Assembly (NCBI RefSeq): GCF_001552595.1
Contig: NZ_BCRM01000008.1
Coordinates: 186,001-250,000 of the forward strand
Reading direction: 5' to 3'
Source of the DNA: Rhodococcus erythropolis NBRC 15567
GTDB taxonomy: Bacteria; Actinomycetota; Actinomycetes; Mycobacteriales; Mycobacteriaceae
Length of the DNA: 64,000 bases
Shown: positions 29,230 through 38,300 of the stretch, in pieces
Position numbering within the stretch: position 1 is the stretch's first letter
How the letters are laid out: every line of letters begins with the position of its first letter
Notes under the pieces: generated by a model
What the model was told of the DNA's origin: nothing
Seen by the model: the letters and a program-made list of their open reading frames with translations, nothing else
Databases searched by the model: none
Program-made: the position numbers and the translations under genes

Positions 29230-30420
29230 CTACGAAATGCGGTCGGCTACCGAAAGTTCTTCAGCGAGAAGCTCGGCGAAGGTGAAGGTGCCGGTCGGCT
29301 GATCGTCTTGACCCAGCAGGTACAGCCGCTTGACGGAGATCAAGATGGCTTCGGCAATGGTGTCCCGCATCCGCGGATTCGTCAGTACCGCAACGTCGGA
29401 CGCGTTGGACAGGTAGCCGAGATCGATCTGCACTGTCGGCATGTTGGTGAGGCGCAACAACTCCCACGTCCGACCGTGAGTTCTGCAGTCCCGCAACGGA
29501 GTTCGCGCAACGATCTCGCGCTGAACGAAACCGGTCAACACCTGCCCGATCATCGAGACCGAACCGTGCGAATTTCCGAAGTGGAAGCTCGCGACGCCGT
29601 TTGCCGACGGGCTCGAGTTGCTGTCGCAACGCAGGGAGATCATCAGATCCGCGTCGAACGCATTGGATGTCAGTGCGCGCTCGGCCTCGGTGGGATCGGC
29701 GTTGTGCGGGCGGGAGAGGAAAGTTTCCATCCCGGTTGCAGCCATCCGCCCCTCGAGGCGCATGGCCAAATCCCAGAGGATGTCAGCTTCGGAGATGCCG
29801 TTGACGATGTTGCCCGTCGACGGCCCGCCGAGGCCGGGATCGATGACGATGCGCTTACCGCCAAGCTGCGGGCCCTTGCGGCGCACCAGTTCCTCTTCGC
29901 TGATCGCATGTGGGGAACCACCGGTGACGCGGGTTCCCAGAAGTTCCAGCGAACGGAGTGTCTGCGGTCCGCAGATACCGTCGGCAGCGATCCCGATTTC
30001 ACGCTGGAAAGACGAGAGAGATTCGTGGGTTTGCGGACCGAAGAAACCGTCGACCCGCCCGGCGTAGAAGCCCAGATCTTGCAGTTTTGCCTGCAGCGCT
30101 GCGACGTCGTCGCCGTACAGCGGCGCAGACAACTGGTAGATCAACGTACGGGCACCCAGGCGGTACGAGGCCTCACGAAGTGACCGATAGGTTGCCGGGC
30201 CCACAATGCCGTCGACAAGAAGCCCACGCTGCTGCTGGAAGGCACGAACGGCGCTGTCGAGTTGATGATCGAAGATGGCGTCGGGTGCAACCCAGTGGGC
30301 ACCGTCGGCGCTTTCACGTCGAATGCCGGAAGTTCCGTGATGGAGGTATCCCAGCTTCGTCAATGTGCCCCGAATCTCGGCGACGGCCGGGCCGTGATCG
30401 CCGTGTCGGAGTCTGTGCAT
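29230..30420 (-). CDS. cwlM: CwlM, amidase-like regulator of peptidoglycan synthesis
   Basis: 396 residues. Two peptidoglycan-binding (PG_binding_1) repeats occupy residues ~1-85 and ~95-160, followed by an amidase_3 fold (~188-375). Two zinc-ligand positions look altered: DPGLGG has Leu197 where active amidases have His (DPGHGG), and SLRCDS has Arg264 where they have His. There is no signal peptide. In mycobacteria CwlM is a cytoplasmic, PknB-phosphorylated activator of MurA, and this sequence agrees with a non-catalytic role. It follows trxA by 128 bp on the same strand. Confidence 0.9.
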   Translation of the reverse strand: MHRLRHGDHGPAVAEIRGTLTKLGYLHHGTSGIRRESADGAHWVAPDAIFDHQLDSAVRAFQQQRGLLVDGIVGPATYRSLREASYRLGARTLIYQLSAPLYGDDVAALQAKLQDLGFYAGRVDGFFGPQTHESLSSFQREIGIAADGICGPQTLRSLELLGTRVTGGSPHAISEEELVRRKGPQLGGKRIVIDPGLGGPSTGNIVNGISEADILWDLAMRLEGRMAATGMETFLSRPHNADPTEAERALTSNAFDADLMISLRCDSNSSPSANGVASFHFGNSHGSVSMIGQVLTGFVQREIVARTPLRDCRTHGRTWELLRLTNMPTVQIDLGYLSNASDVAVLTNPRMRDTIAEAILISVKRLYLLGQDDQPTGTFTFAELLAEELSVADRIS

Positions 30421-30451
30421 GCGTGAAAGCCTCTCGGATCGGTTAACGAAT

Positions 30452-30497
30452 TCGATCGATGTGCCTGGTCGTAGACCCGATCAGGCACATCGATCGA
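30452..30497. promoter_or_regulatory. 16-bp perfect inverted repeat between trxA and cwlM
   Basis: TCGATCGATGTGCCTG (30452-30467) and its exact complement CAGGCACATCGATCGA (30482-30497) flank a 14-nt loop. It lies 52 bp past the trxA stop and 32 bp before the cwlM start. In the minus-strand transcript it is followed by ATTCGTTAACC, not a U tract. Confidence 0.7.
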
Positions 30498-30548
30498 TTA
30501 TCTCAGAAATTCTGTGGATTGCGAGAATCCACGATGCTCACCCAGCCG

Positions 30549-30872
30549 TCAGAGAACGTCTGCGAGGTCCTTGAGCAGCGCGGCCTTGCCCTTGGCGCCG
30601 ACGATCGTCTTGATCGGCTTGCCGTCCTTGAACAGGATCATCGTCGGGATCGACATGACCTGGAAATCGCGCGCGGCCGCGGGGTTGGCATCGATGTCGA
30701 GCTTGGCGACGGTCAGCTTCTCGCTGTTCTCGCCGGCGATCTCCTCGAGGACCGGGGCGACCATCTTGCACGGGCCGCACCAGGTTGCCCAGAAATCGAC
30801 CAGAACGGGCTTGTCGCTGCCCAGGACGTCCTGCTTGAAGGAATCGTCGGTGATGGTGACGGTATTCGACAC
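30549..30872 (-). CDS. trxA: Thioredoxin
   Basis: 107 residues from GTG (SNTVTITDDSF) about 6 nt after GAGGAG; a longer frame upstream is only basic low-complexity and overlaps trxB. The active site is W31-C32-G-P-C35 within VDFWATWCGPCKMVAPVL, followed by the cis-Pro MSIPTMILF. It is reduced by the adjacent TrxB. Homologue of mycobacterial TrxC. Confidence 0.96.
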   Translation of the reverse strand: MSNTVTITDDSFKQDVLGSDKPVLVDFWATWCGPCKMVAPVLEEIAGENSEKLTVAKLDIDANPAAARDFQVMSIPTMILFKDGKPIKTIVGAKGKAALLKDLADVL

Positions 30873-30910
30873 TGTTACTCCTCGAGGGTTGGGTACGACA
30901 GCTTGGTGAA

Positions 30911-31918
30911 TCAGGGAGCGCCGACGACGTCGACCGTGTGGCCGGCTGCGTCGAGCGTGTTGGCGGTGATGTCGCCGCGGTCGGCCAGCCAGCGTTCGGC
31001 GTCGATTGCTGCGGAGCATCCGGTGCCGGCAGCGGTGATCGCCTGACGGTACGTGTGATCGACCAGGTCACCGGCAGCGAAGACGCCGTCGACGGAGGTC
31101 GCGGTGGAACCGGGAGCGACGCGCACGTATCCGGCGTCGTCGAGATCGACCTGGCCCTTGACGAGTTCACTGCGCGGGTCGTGGCCGATGGCGACGAACA
31201 TGCCGGTGATCTCGAGTGTGGAAGTTTCACCGGTGACGGTGTCGCGCACGACGAGGCCGGTGACGCTGTTCTCACCGAGCACCTCGACGGGCTCTGCGTT
31301 GGTCAGGAAGCGGATCTTCTCGTTGGCCTTGGCGCGCTCGAGCATGATCCGTGAGGCGCGGAACTCCTCGCGGCGGTGCACCAGGGTGACCGAGCGAGCG
31401 AAGCGGGTGAGGAAGGTTGCTTCTTCCATCGCGGAGTCGCCGCCGCCGACCACGACGATGTCCTGGTCACGGAAGAAGAAGCCGTCGCATGTGGCGCAGG
31501 CGCTGACGCCGCGGCCGAGGAGGCGTTCTTCACCGGGAATGCCCAGGTAGCGGGCTGCTGCGCCCATGGCGAGGATGATCGCGTGCGCGGCGTAGGTTTC
31601 GCCGTTCGCGACGACCGTCTTGATCGGGCCGCTGAGATCGATCTCCTCGACGTCCTCGGTGCGGATGTCGGTGTCGAAGCGCAGTGCCTGCTCGCGCATC
31701 TGTTCCATCAGATCGGGGCCCATGATTCCTTCGCGGAATCCGGGGAAGTTCTCGACCTCGGTGGTGGTCATGAGGGCGCCACCGAACTGGGTTCCCTCGA
31801 AGAGCAGGGGCTGGAGCTCAGCGCGCGCGGTGTAGACACCAGCGGTGTAGCCGGCCGGTCCGGAACCGACAATGATGACGTCATGGACCGCGGGCGTGTT
31901 TTCCAGCTGGGTGGTCAT
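30911..31918 (-). CDS. trxB: Thioredoxin reductase
   Basis: 335 residues. FAD motif [11 protein letters not shown], redox pair Cys141-Ala-Thr-Cys144, NADPH motif [12 protein letters not shown] and the second FAD site [20 protein letters not shown]-dependent reduction of thioredoxin. It is 38 bp upstream of trxA; together they form the thiol-redox system of the cytosol. Confidence 0.97.
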   Translation of the reverse strand: MTTQLENTPAVHDVIIVGSGPAGYTAGVYTARAELQPLLFEGTQFGGALMTTTEVENFPGFREGIMGPDLMEQMREQALRFDTDIRTEDVEEIDLSGPIKTVVANGETYAAHAIILAMGAAARYLGIPGEERLLGRGVSACATCDGFFFRDQDIVVVGGGDSAMEEATFLTRFARSVTLVHRREEFRASRIMLERAKANEKIRFLTNAEPVEVLGENSVTGLVVRDTVTGETSTLEITGMFVAIGHDPRSELVKGQVDLDDAGYVRVAPGSTATSVDGVFAAGDLVDHTYRQAITAAGTGCSAAIDAERWLADRGDITANTLDAAGHTVDVVGAP

Positions 31919-32049
31919 GCGAGCCTTCCAATAGTGAGTGCAGACCCTCCGCTTCTTGGAGAGCCGTACCGATCAACACCAGGATAAGGGGTGTTGTTCC
32001 CGCACTCCGCTGGAAAGTGGCTCACAGCCGGCAGCTCACAGCGCGGGAC

Positions 32050-33261
32050 TCACTGGGCGGGGCGCGGTGCCTCCCGAACCACCAGCGCGTCCCGAACCAC
32101 ACAGCGCGTGCCGGTGTAGATGGTGGGCATGCACTTGTTGCAGTGGATACACAGACCCTCGTCGACGCTCTCGGCCTGAAATTTGTTGATCAGTTGTGGG
32201 TCCCTGAGCAGTGCGCGCGCCATGGCGACGAACTCGAATCCTTCATCCAGTGCGTGCTCGATGGTGTCGACGCGGTTGATGCCGCCGAGCAGGATCAGTG
32301 GCATCCTCAGCGCCTGTCGGAACTGACGGGCGAAGGGCAGGAAGAAACCCTCCTCGAACGGGTACGTCGGAAAGAGTTTGGGACCGTAGAACTTCAGCCC
32401 GTACCCGACGAGTTTGGGTTGGGAGGCGACAAACTCAGCCAGTGGGACCTCGCCGCGGAAGAAGTACATTCCGTTGAGAAGTGAACTGCCACCGGTCAAT
32501 TGCATCGCGTCCAGGTGGCCGTCGGCTTCGAGGATCTGGGCGATCGGCAGGCTCTGGTCGAGCCACAGACCTTTCGGCACCCCATCGGACATGTTGAATT
32601 TCGCGGTGACCGCCACGCTGGATCCAGCGGCCACTCGCACCGCTTCGATGACTCGACGCGGATACTCGGCGCGCTTGGCGACGCTGCCACCGTATCGGTC
32701 GTGGCGCTTGTTCAGATTGGGGCTCATGAACGAGCTGAGTAGATAGTTGTGACCGAGATGGACCTCGATGGCGTCGAATCCTGCGTCCACTGCGACGCGG
32801 GCGGTCCGTTCGAAGTCGGAGACGACACCGTCGAGTTCGGCGAGTGTCGCGCCTTTGACGAGGCCCATCGCGGGCGGACTCAGCCGGGTCGACGGCGCCA
32901 GGGTCTTCGTCTTGTTGGAAAGCGTGTTGGCAACCAGTCCCGCGTGGCCGATCTGCGCCGCGGCAAGCGCGCCTTCTGAGTGGACGGCGTCGGTCAGTCT
33001 GCGTAGTCCCGGCAGCGCGCGCTCGTCCATGACAAGGGTGTCGCGGTGGACTCGTCCACCTGGTGAGACCGCGCAGTAGGCGACGGTGGTCATCGCGGCC
33101 CCGCCCCGAGCCACTTCGGCGTGGAAGTTGATCAGATCGTCCGAGACCTCTCCCCGGGGCATGACGCCCTCGAACGTTGCAGCTTTGACGATGCGGTTGC
33201 GCAAGGTCAGAGGGCCGAGACGTGCGGGTTCGAATATCGACGGTGTGGGCGCTGTGGTCAT
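32050..33261 (-). CDS. NADH:flavin oxidoreductase (old yellow enzyme family)
   Basis: 403 residues from the ATG 6 nt after AGGAAG (a TTG two codons earlier is less likely). The TIM-barrel FMN enzyme shows LGPLTLRNRIVKAAT, AAQIGHAG, EVHLGHNYLLSSFMSP, NKRHDRYGGS and VAMARALLRDP. The C terminus adds a Cys cluster CIHCNKC followed by another Cys, as in 2,4-dienoyl-CoA-reductase-like members where four Cys hold a [4Fe-4S], but the usual C-terminal FAD/NAD domain is missing and spacing is shorter. It may be a reduced version. Divergent from a TetR gene; absent from the corresponding mycobacterial locus. Confidence 0.85.
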   Translation of the reverse strand: MTTAPTPSIFEPARLGPLTLRNRIVKAATFEGVMPRGEVSDDLINFHAEVARGGAAMTTVAYCAVSPGGRVHRDTLVMDERALPGLRRLTDAVHSEGALAAAQIGHAGLVANTLSNKTKTLAPSTRLSPPAMGLVKGATLAELDGVVSDFERTARVAVDAGFDAIEVHLGHNYLLSSFMSPNLNKRHDRYGGSVAKRAEYPRRVIEAVRVAAGSSVAVTAKFNMSDGVPKGLWLDQSLPIAQILEADGHLDAMQLTGGSSLLNGMYFFRGEVPLAEFVASQPKLVGYGLKFYGPKLFPTYPFEEGFFLPFARQFRQALRMPLILLGGINRVDTIEHALDEGFEFVAMARALLRDPQLINKFQAESVDEGLCIHCNKCMPTIYTGTRCVVRDALVVREAPRPAQ

Positions 33262-33305
33262 TTTCAACTTCCTGCGACGGCCTGATCTTTACGATGCCAG
33301 TGGAC

Positions 33306-33317
33306 TCGTAACTACGA
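33306..33317. promoter_or_regulatory. Candidate TetR operator
   Basis: TCGTA-AC-TACGA, a perfect 5-bp-arm inverted repeat in the 98-bp divergent gap between the old-yellow-enzyme gene and the TetR gene. Short arms make it a modest candidate. Confidence 0.4.
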
Positions 33318-33359
33318 CGATATAGCGCCTACTCCCAATCTGTCCGACAATTCGACACG

Positions 33360-33926
33360 ATGAACGCCACAGGATCAGGTCGCCCACGAGACCCACGCAT
33401 CGACGACACAGTCCTCGAGGTCACCCGAGCGATGCTCCTCGAGGTCGGATGGGAGCAACTCAGCCTCCGGGCGATCGCGGCACGGGCAGGGGTCAGCCGA
33501 GCCTCGATGTCACGACGATGGCCGTCGAAGGCACATCTAGTTCTCGGATCGATCCTGGGTGCAACACCTGACCTGACACCGTTCGAGGGCACCGATCGCG
33601 ACGGCTGGATCCGATGGGTGGTGGAGGGAAGTGCTCAGCTCTTCTCGCGGCCCGAGGTTCGTGCTGCGTCGCCGGGACTGCTGGCTGCGCTGCGCGACCA
33701 TGACGACCTACGCAACGAATTGTGGCGCGGTTTCAGTGGGCCGAGCACGCAACTCTTCCTTCAGAATGCCGAAGATCCCGAATCGGCACTGCTCGATGCC
33801 AAGGCCGTGCTGGTATTGGCGGCCGGGGCAGCGATGTTTTCGAGTCTGATAGCGGTCGAGGACGATACGGATGCATTGCGTGGGAGGATTCTCGAGCTCC
33901 TGCTACCCGCGGCAACACCGCGCTGA
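33360..33926 (+). CDS. TetR/AcrR family regulator
   Basis: 188 residues. The N-terminal HTH is ATRAMLLEVGWEQL-like, with LSLRAIAARAGVSRASMSRRW carrying the recognition helix; the C-terminal ligand domain is variable. It has no clear ribosome site, so may be leaderless. Divergent from the old yellow enzyme gene, which it probably represses. Convergent, with 9 bp between stops, with the anti-sigma gene. Confidence 0.85.
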   Translation: MNATGSGRPRDPRIDDTVLEVTRAMLLEVGWEQLSLRAIAARAGVSRASMSRRWPSKAHLVLGSILGATPDLTPFEGTDRDGWIRWVVEGSAQLFSRPEVRAASPGLLAALRDHDDLRNELWRGFSGPSTQLFLQNAEDPESALLDAKAVLVLAAGAAMFSSLIAVEDDTDALRGRILELLLPAATPR

Positions 33927-33935
33927 CCGTCGACG

Positions 33936-34652
33936 TCAGCCGATGTTCTTGACCGACAACGTATTCGGATTCCCGTCGCTGCAGTTGATCCCAACGGTGA
34001 GTGCAGTGATCTGACGCGGCTGCGATCCCGCGAAGAGTAGGACTATCGCCGGTGCACCGTCGATGCGAACCTCACCCGAGCCGAGCACCGGCCTGCCCTC
34101 GTCGATGCCATTGGCGCTCAGGCAGCCGGCAAGCTTGGACGGATCATCCAGCGGTCCAAGGTTTTTGGATCCGATGAGTGAAAGCAGAGACGCCGAATCC
34201 GGATCGTCGACAGCAGATGTCACCGGTATGCTTGGTTGAGCAACAACGCTTTCGGCAGGTTCGGAATCTCGGGTTCCGACCACAACGATCACGAAGGCCA
34301 CCAACACGGCTGCTGCGGCACCGAGCAGCCACGCTTGTGGGCGTCGCCGGAACGGCACGACGGTTGTCTCTGCTGACAGCTCGTCCTGACCGGACTGTAA
34401 ATCCAGTGCCGAATTGATTCGCTCGGCAAGCGAATTCGGAATCCGTTCGTGAGAGGCCTCGCGCGAGTTCAGTGTCGCGAGTGATGCTGTGACGCTGTCG
34501 AGAGTAGTGACAAATGCCTGGGCGTCGGCGTCTGCGTGTACCAGCGGCCACAGAGCTGCGCTGGTTTCGGGATCGAGAACCCCGGCGTGAAGATCCGCCA
34601 AGAGGTCCTCCGAAAACGGAGGCGACGGAACGCGAACAGACGGATCTGTCAT
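33936..34652 (-). CDS. Anti-sigma-M factor-like membrane protein
   Basis: 238 residues. The cytoplasmic N-terminal domain (DLLADLHAGVLDPETSAALWP, HADADAQAFVTTLDSV) resembles zinc-less anti-sigma domains. One membrane helix near 108-130 (WLLGAAAAVLVAFVIVVVG) is followed by an exported domain with two Cys (LAGCLSANG and GINCSDG) that may pair. It sits 53 bp downstream of sigM on the same strand, the position of the anti-SigM protein Rv3912 in M. tuberculosis. Confidence 0.8.
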   Translation of the reverse strand: MTDPSVRVPSPPFSEDLLADLHAGVLDPETSAALWPLVHADADAQAFVTTLDSVTASLATLNSREASHERIPNSLAERINSALDLQSGQDELSAETTVVPFRRRPQAWLLGAAAAVLVAFVIVVVGTRDSEPAESVVAQPSIPVTSAVDDPDSASLLSLIGSKNLGPLDDPSKLAGCLSANGIDEGRPVLGSGEVRIDGAPAIVLLFAGSQPRQITALTVGINCSDGNPNTLSVKNIG

Positions 34653-34705
34653 GAACCCTCCCTCGGCAGTCGGTGTGGACGCTTACAAGATAGGACGCGG
34701 CCGGT

Positions 34706-35332
34706 TCACGAATGGTTCCCGCCTTCGCGAAAGTCCTCCAACTGGGCGGCGAGGCGCTTGCGCGCGCGGGCGCAGCGACTCTTCACGGTCCCTACGGGCA
34801 CGCCCAACCTCTCGGCGGCCTCGGCCACCGGATACCCCTCGACATCGACGGCGACGACGGCAGCGCGCTGCTCAGGGGGCAGCGATGCCAGCGCTTGTTC
34901 GACGGTCAGGCTCATGTCCACTCCCGCCGCGTAATCGCGGTGATCACGGGGTTCCTCCGCATTCTCGGAAGACAGAGAGAACGCGGCCCGCGATTTGTTG
35001 CGTCGGATCCGGTCAAGGCAGGCATTGACCACGATGGTGTGGAGCCAACTACGCACCGCCGCATCGCCGCGGAACTTCGCCGCCTTGCGGTGCGCGGAGA
35101 GCAGACCCTCCTGGAGTGCGTCTGCCGCGTCCTCGTCCGAGTAACTCGTACGCCGGGCAACGTGCCACAGATGATCCTGATGCCGGACCAGTAGTTCACG
35201 GAACGCGTGTCGATCGCCCGCGACATGAGCGGTCAACAATTCGAAATCCGTCGGCTCGAGATTCTTGTTCTCGAAACTTCTGGATTCGAAATTTCCGGCT
35301 CCGCCCCCGGTGCCCCCCCGATAACTGTGCAC
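34706..35332 (-). CDS. sigM: ECF RNA polymerase sigma factor SigM
   Basis: 208 residues. Region 2: HAFRELLVRHQDHLWHVARR and DEDAADALQEGLLSAHRKAAKFRG; region 4: LPPEQRAAVVAVDVEGYPVAEAAERLGVPVGTVKSRCARARKRL. The GTG start is kept because a ~30-residue Gly-rich leader also exists in relatives; a later start is possible. Cognate anti-sigma is the next gene. It is downstream of the MurJ fusion gene, matching the mycobacterial SigM locus, which regulates surface lipid and secretion genes. Confidence 0.92.
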   Translation of the reverse strand: MHSYRGGTGGGAGNFESRSFENKNLEPTDFELLTAHVAGDRHAFRELLVRHQDHLWHVARRTSYSDEDAADALQEGLLSAHRKAAKFRGDAAVRSWLHTIVVNACLDRIRRNKSRAAFSLSSENAEEPRDHRDYAAGVDMSLTVEQALASLPPEQRAAVVAVDVEGYPVAEAAERLGVPVGTVKSRCARARKRLAAQLEDFREGGNHS

Positions 35333-35379
35333 GGGCGGATATTAGCCCAGTCGGTAGGTTTCAGAAGGGCCAAGGGCGA

Positions 35380-38300
35380 TCACTTTGCGGCAGTGAATGC
35401 AATCTCCGAGATGGATGTCTGGTTTTGTCCGGATTCGGTGCTGAGCTGCGTAATCCAAACCAGGACATACTGACCCGAGCCGTCCGACGAGAGCGGAATG
35501 TCGGTCACACCGTTCTTCAGTACACCGGATCCGATTTCCTTGGTCTGATCCAGCGAAGTGTTCGCAGAAGGGGCAGAACGGATTTCAACGACGGTTCCGG
35601 GCGAATCGGACGTGATCGCAATGTTTTTCAGGTTGGCCGCATCGGCGAGCGTCACCATCAGGCCGACGCCGTTCTTCAGGGACGGGAAGGGCTGGAAGTA
35701 CGAGTCCGACGACCATGCGGTGGCCGGATTGCCGTCGATGGCGTTCTTCGCCGTTGCCGGCTGATCCGGCGTGCCCTGGGGCGAGAACACCGTTACGGCC
35801 GAGGCGGCTACCGGCACGGTTGCGGCCGCCGGTGCGGGGGCAGGTGAATTGTTCTCGGGCGCAGTAGCTTCGGTGGTCAAGCCGAAACTCTGCTCGCTGA
35901 GCGGGGTGTCGTTACTGCCGCCCGAGAGGAAGCTCGCTACCCACACCACAAGGAGAATCAGGACGATCACGGTGAAGACACCGAGCGCCGTCAGTGCCGC
36001 GAGCATCCGCGTCGACTTCTTCTTCTCGGCCTCGATGGCTTCGGGGTCGTTCAGTGCGTGACCCGACGCTCCCTGTTCGCGGTGGCCGAGACGAAGTGCC
36101 GGAATCATTTCCGTCTTGTCGTTGACGACGGACGCCTGATCGAGGATGTGCTGCACGGTGGCAGCAGTGCGGATTCCACTCTCCGACTGCAACGCTCGAA
36201 CTGCCACGGCCGAGATGTCGAACGGAACCTCCGGACGGACGACCCGAGGTTCGACGATGTTGCCGTCGGCGCCGCGGCCGGCGGGAAGCAAACCACCGAC
36301 GGGACCGGCGGACGGATCGGCGAGCGGCCAGCGCGCCGTGATGAGCGAGTACAGCATGGCGCCGAGACCGCGGACGTCGCTGGTGGAATCGGCGTCGGCA
36401 AGCGTCGCCGGGAACGCCAGTACGGCGTCACCGTTGATGCTGATGCGAACGCGGTCCGGGTGATCGATGGACAGCGCGCCGCCGGTGCGGTGAGCAGCTT
36501 CGGCAGCGGCCGCGAGGGCGCGGATGGCGCGGGCTGCACCGATCGGTGACGGCGTGGTCTCGGCCATCTCACGCAGCGAGCGACCGGGAGTCCATTCGGC
36601 GACGACGATGCCGCCCGAACTTCCGCGGACGACGTCGAGGACGCGAGCCAGACCAGGCGAGTTGATTCGTCCCAGGCGCAGTGTGCGCGAGAGAACCGCC
36701 TGCGGTCCGGACTGGCTGTCGTCGTCACCGCGCTGATCGGCGTCGACGAACGTCAGGGCTACTTCACGGTCGAGCTTGACGTCGAGAGCTTCCCAGAACT
36801 GCAGTCCGCGGGTTCCGCCGTGCGGCGCGAGCAGACGGTAGCGTCCGCCGGCGACAGATGCGCCCGGGATGAGCTTGGGTCCACGGGGCATCGGTCGCTG
36901 GGCCGGTAGTGATACGGATCCGGCGGCAGGTGTGCGAGGCGCAGCGGGCGGCGGTGTCTGAGCTGCAGCCGTCTTCTGAGGTTCGGGTGCCTTCTTGTCC
37001 GAAGCAGGCGTCTTCGGCGCGGGTGTCTTCGACACAGGTGCTGAAGGTGTCTTCGACACAGGAGCCGAAGGTGTCTTCGACACACTGACCGGAGGCACCG
37101 GCGGTGCGGCCTTCTGCACCGGCGGCTGTGGCTTCTGGCCCTGCTGTGGCTTCTGGACCGGCCGCTGCGCGGGCTGCTGTGGCCTCTGACCCTGCTGTGG
37201 CTTCTGGCCGGCAGATGCGGAGGAACTCGTGGATGCAGGTGTGCCCGACGATGCCGTTGACTTCTGTTCGGACGCTTTCACGGCAGAAGTCCCGGCACTC
37301 TTGTTGCCGGAAACGTTGTCGTCGCTCACCCTCGCTCCTTCTCCATCGATAGCCCGTCCCCGAATACGCGCGGGTTGCGATCCTGTACGCCCATGACCAG
37401 GGTACGGGAGCGCACCCGGTCGTTCTTGCTCGTTTGATTCCGTTCTGATTGCAGGAATCAGCTCGGTGACGTCGTCGTCGGTGTTGTTACGTGTGTCCGG
37501 TTCGGCGCGACCTGTCAGTGAACGAATCTTGCGGGAGACCGCAACCGTTACCGACAGAACTTCCGGAACCTTCTTGAAGTAGAGAATCGTGAAGGTGATC
37601 GCGAGCATCAGGATGCCGCCGACGGCGACGCGAACCATCGAGCCGGGTCCGCCGAAACGCTCGGTGAGTTGATCGAATCCGAGGACGCGGTCGACCGCGA
37701 GCATGGTCAGCGAACCGGCCAGCGAGGCGAGTACGACGGACCAGACTGTCTTGCCCACGTTGGCCATCTGCAGGTTTCCGAGGCTGCGGTGCAGGAGGTA
37801 TCCGCCGATGACGGCGCCGGTGATGTATCCGAGACCGTTGGCCGCACCGAGCAGGATCACGACCTGATCGCTGTTGGAGGCGAAGACCGGAGCGAGCGCC
37901 GAGAATGCAATTTTCACTGCAGTGATGCCGAGAACGATCCACGTCGGCGTCCAGGCTTGTTCGCGGGCGTAGAACACACGAAGTTGGATCAGGACCAGCG
38001 CGTACGGAATCAACGTGAATGCCGACCAGCTCACGGCAGTACCGAGACGTTCGGCCTGTTCGGGTCCGAAGCGGCCGTAACCGTAGAGCGCTTCACCGAC
38101 CTGCGGACCCATGAAGGTCAGGAACATGATGATCGGAACCAGCGTGATCATGGTCAGACGTGTCGCGACCGACAGATCGTCCACGACGGCCGGGGTGTCG
38201 TCGGCCGCAGCGTTGCGGCTCAGGCGCGGCATGATCGCGGTCAGAACCGTCACTCCGAGCACGCCGTACGGGAGCTGCAGGAGCAACCAGGCCTGGCTGT

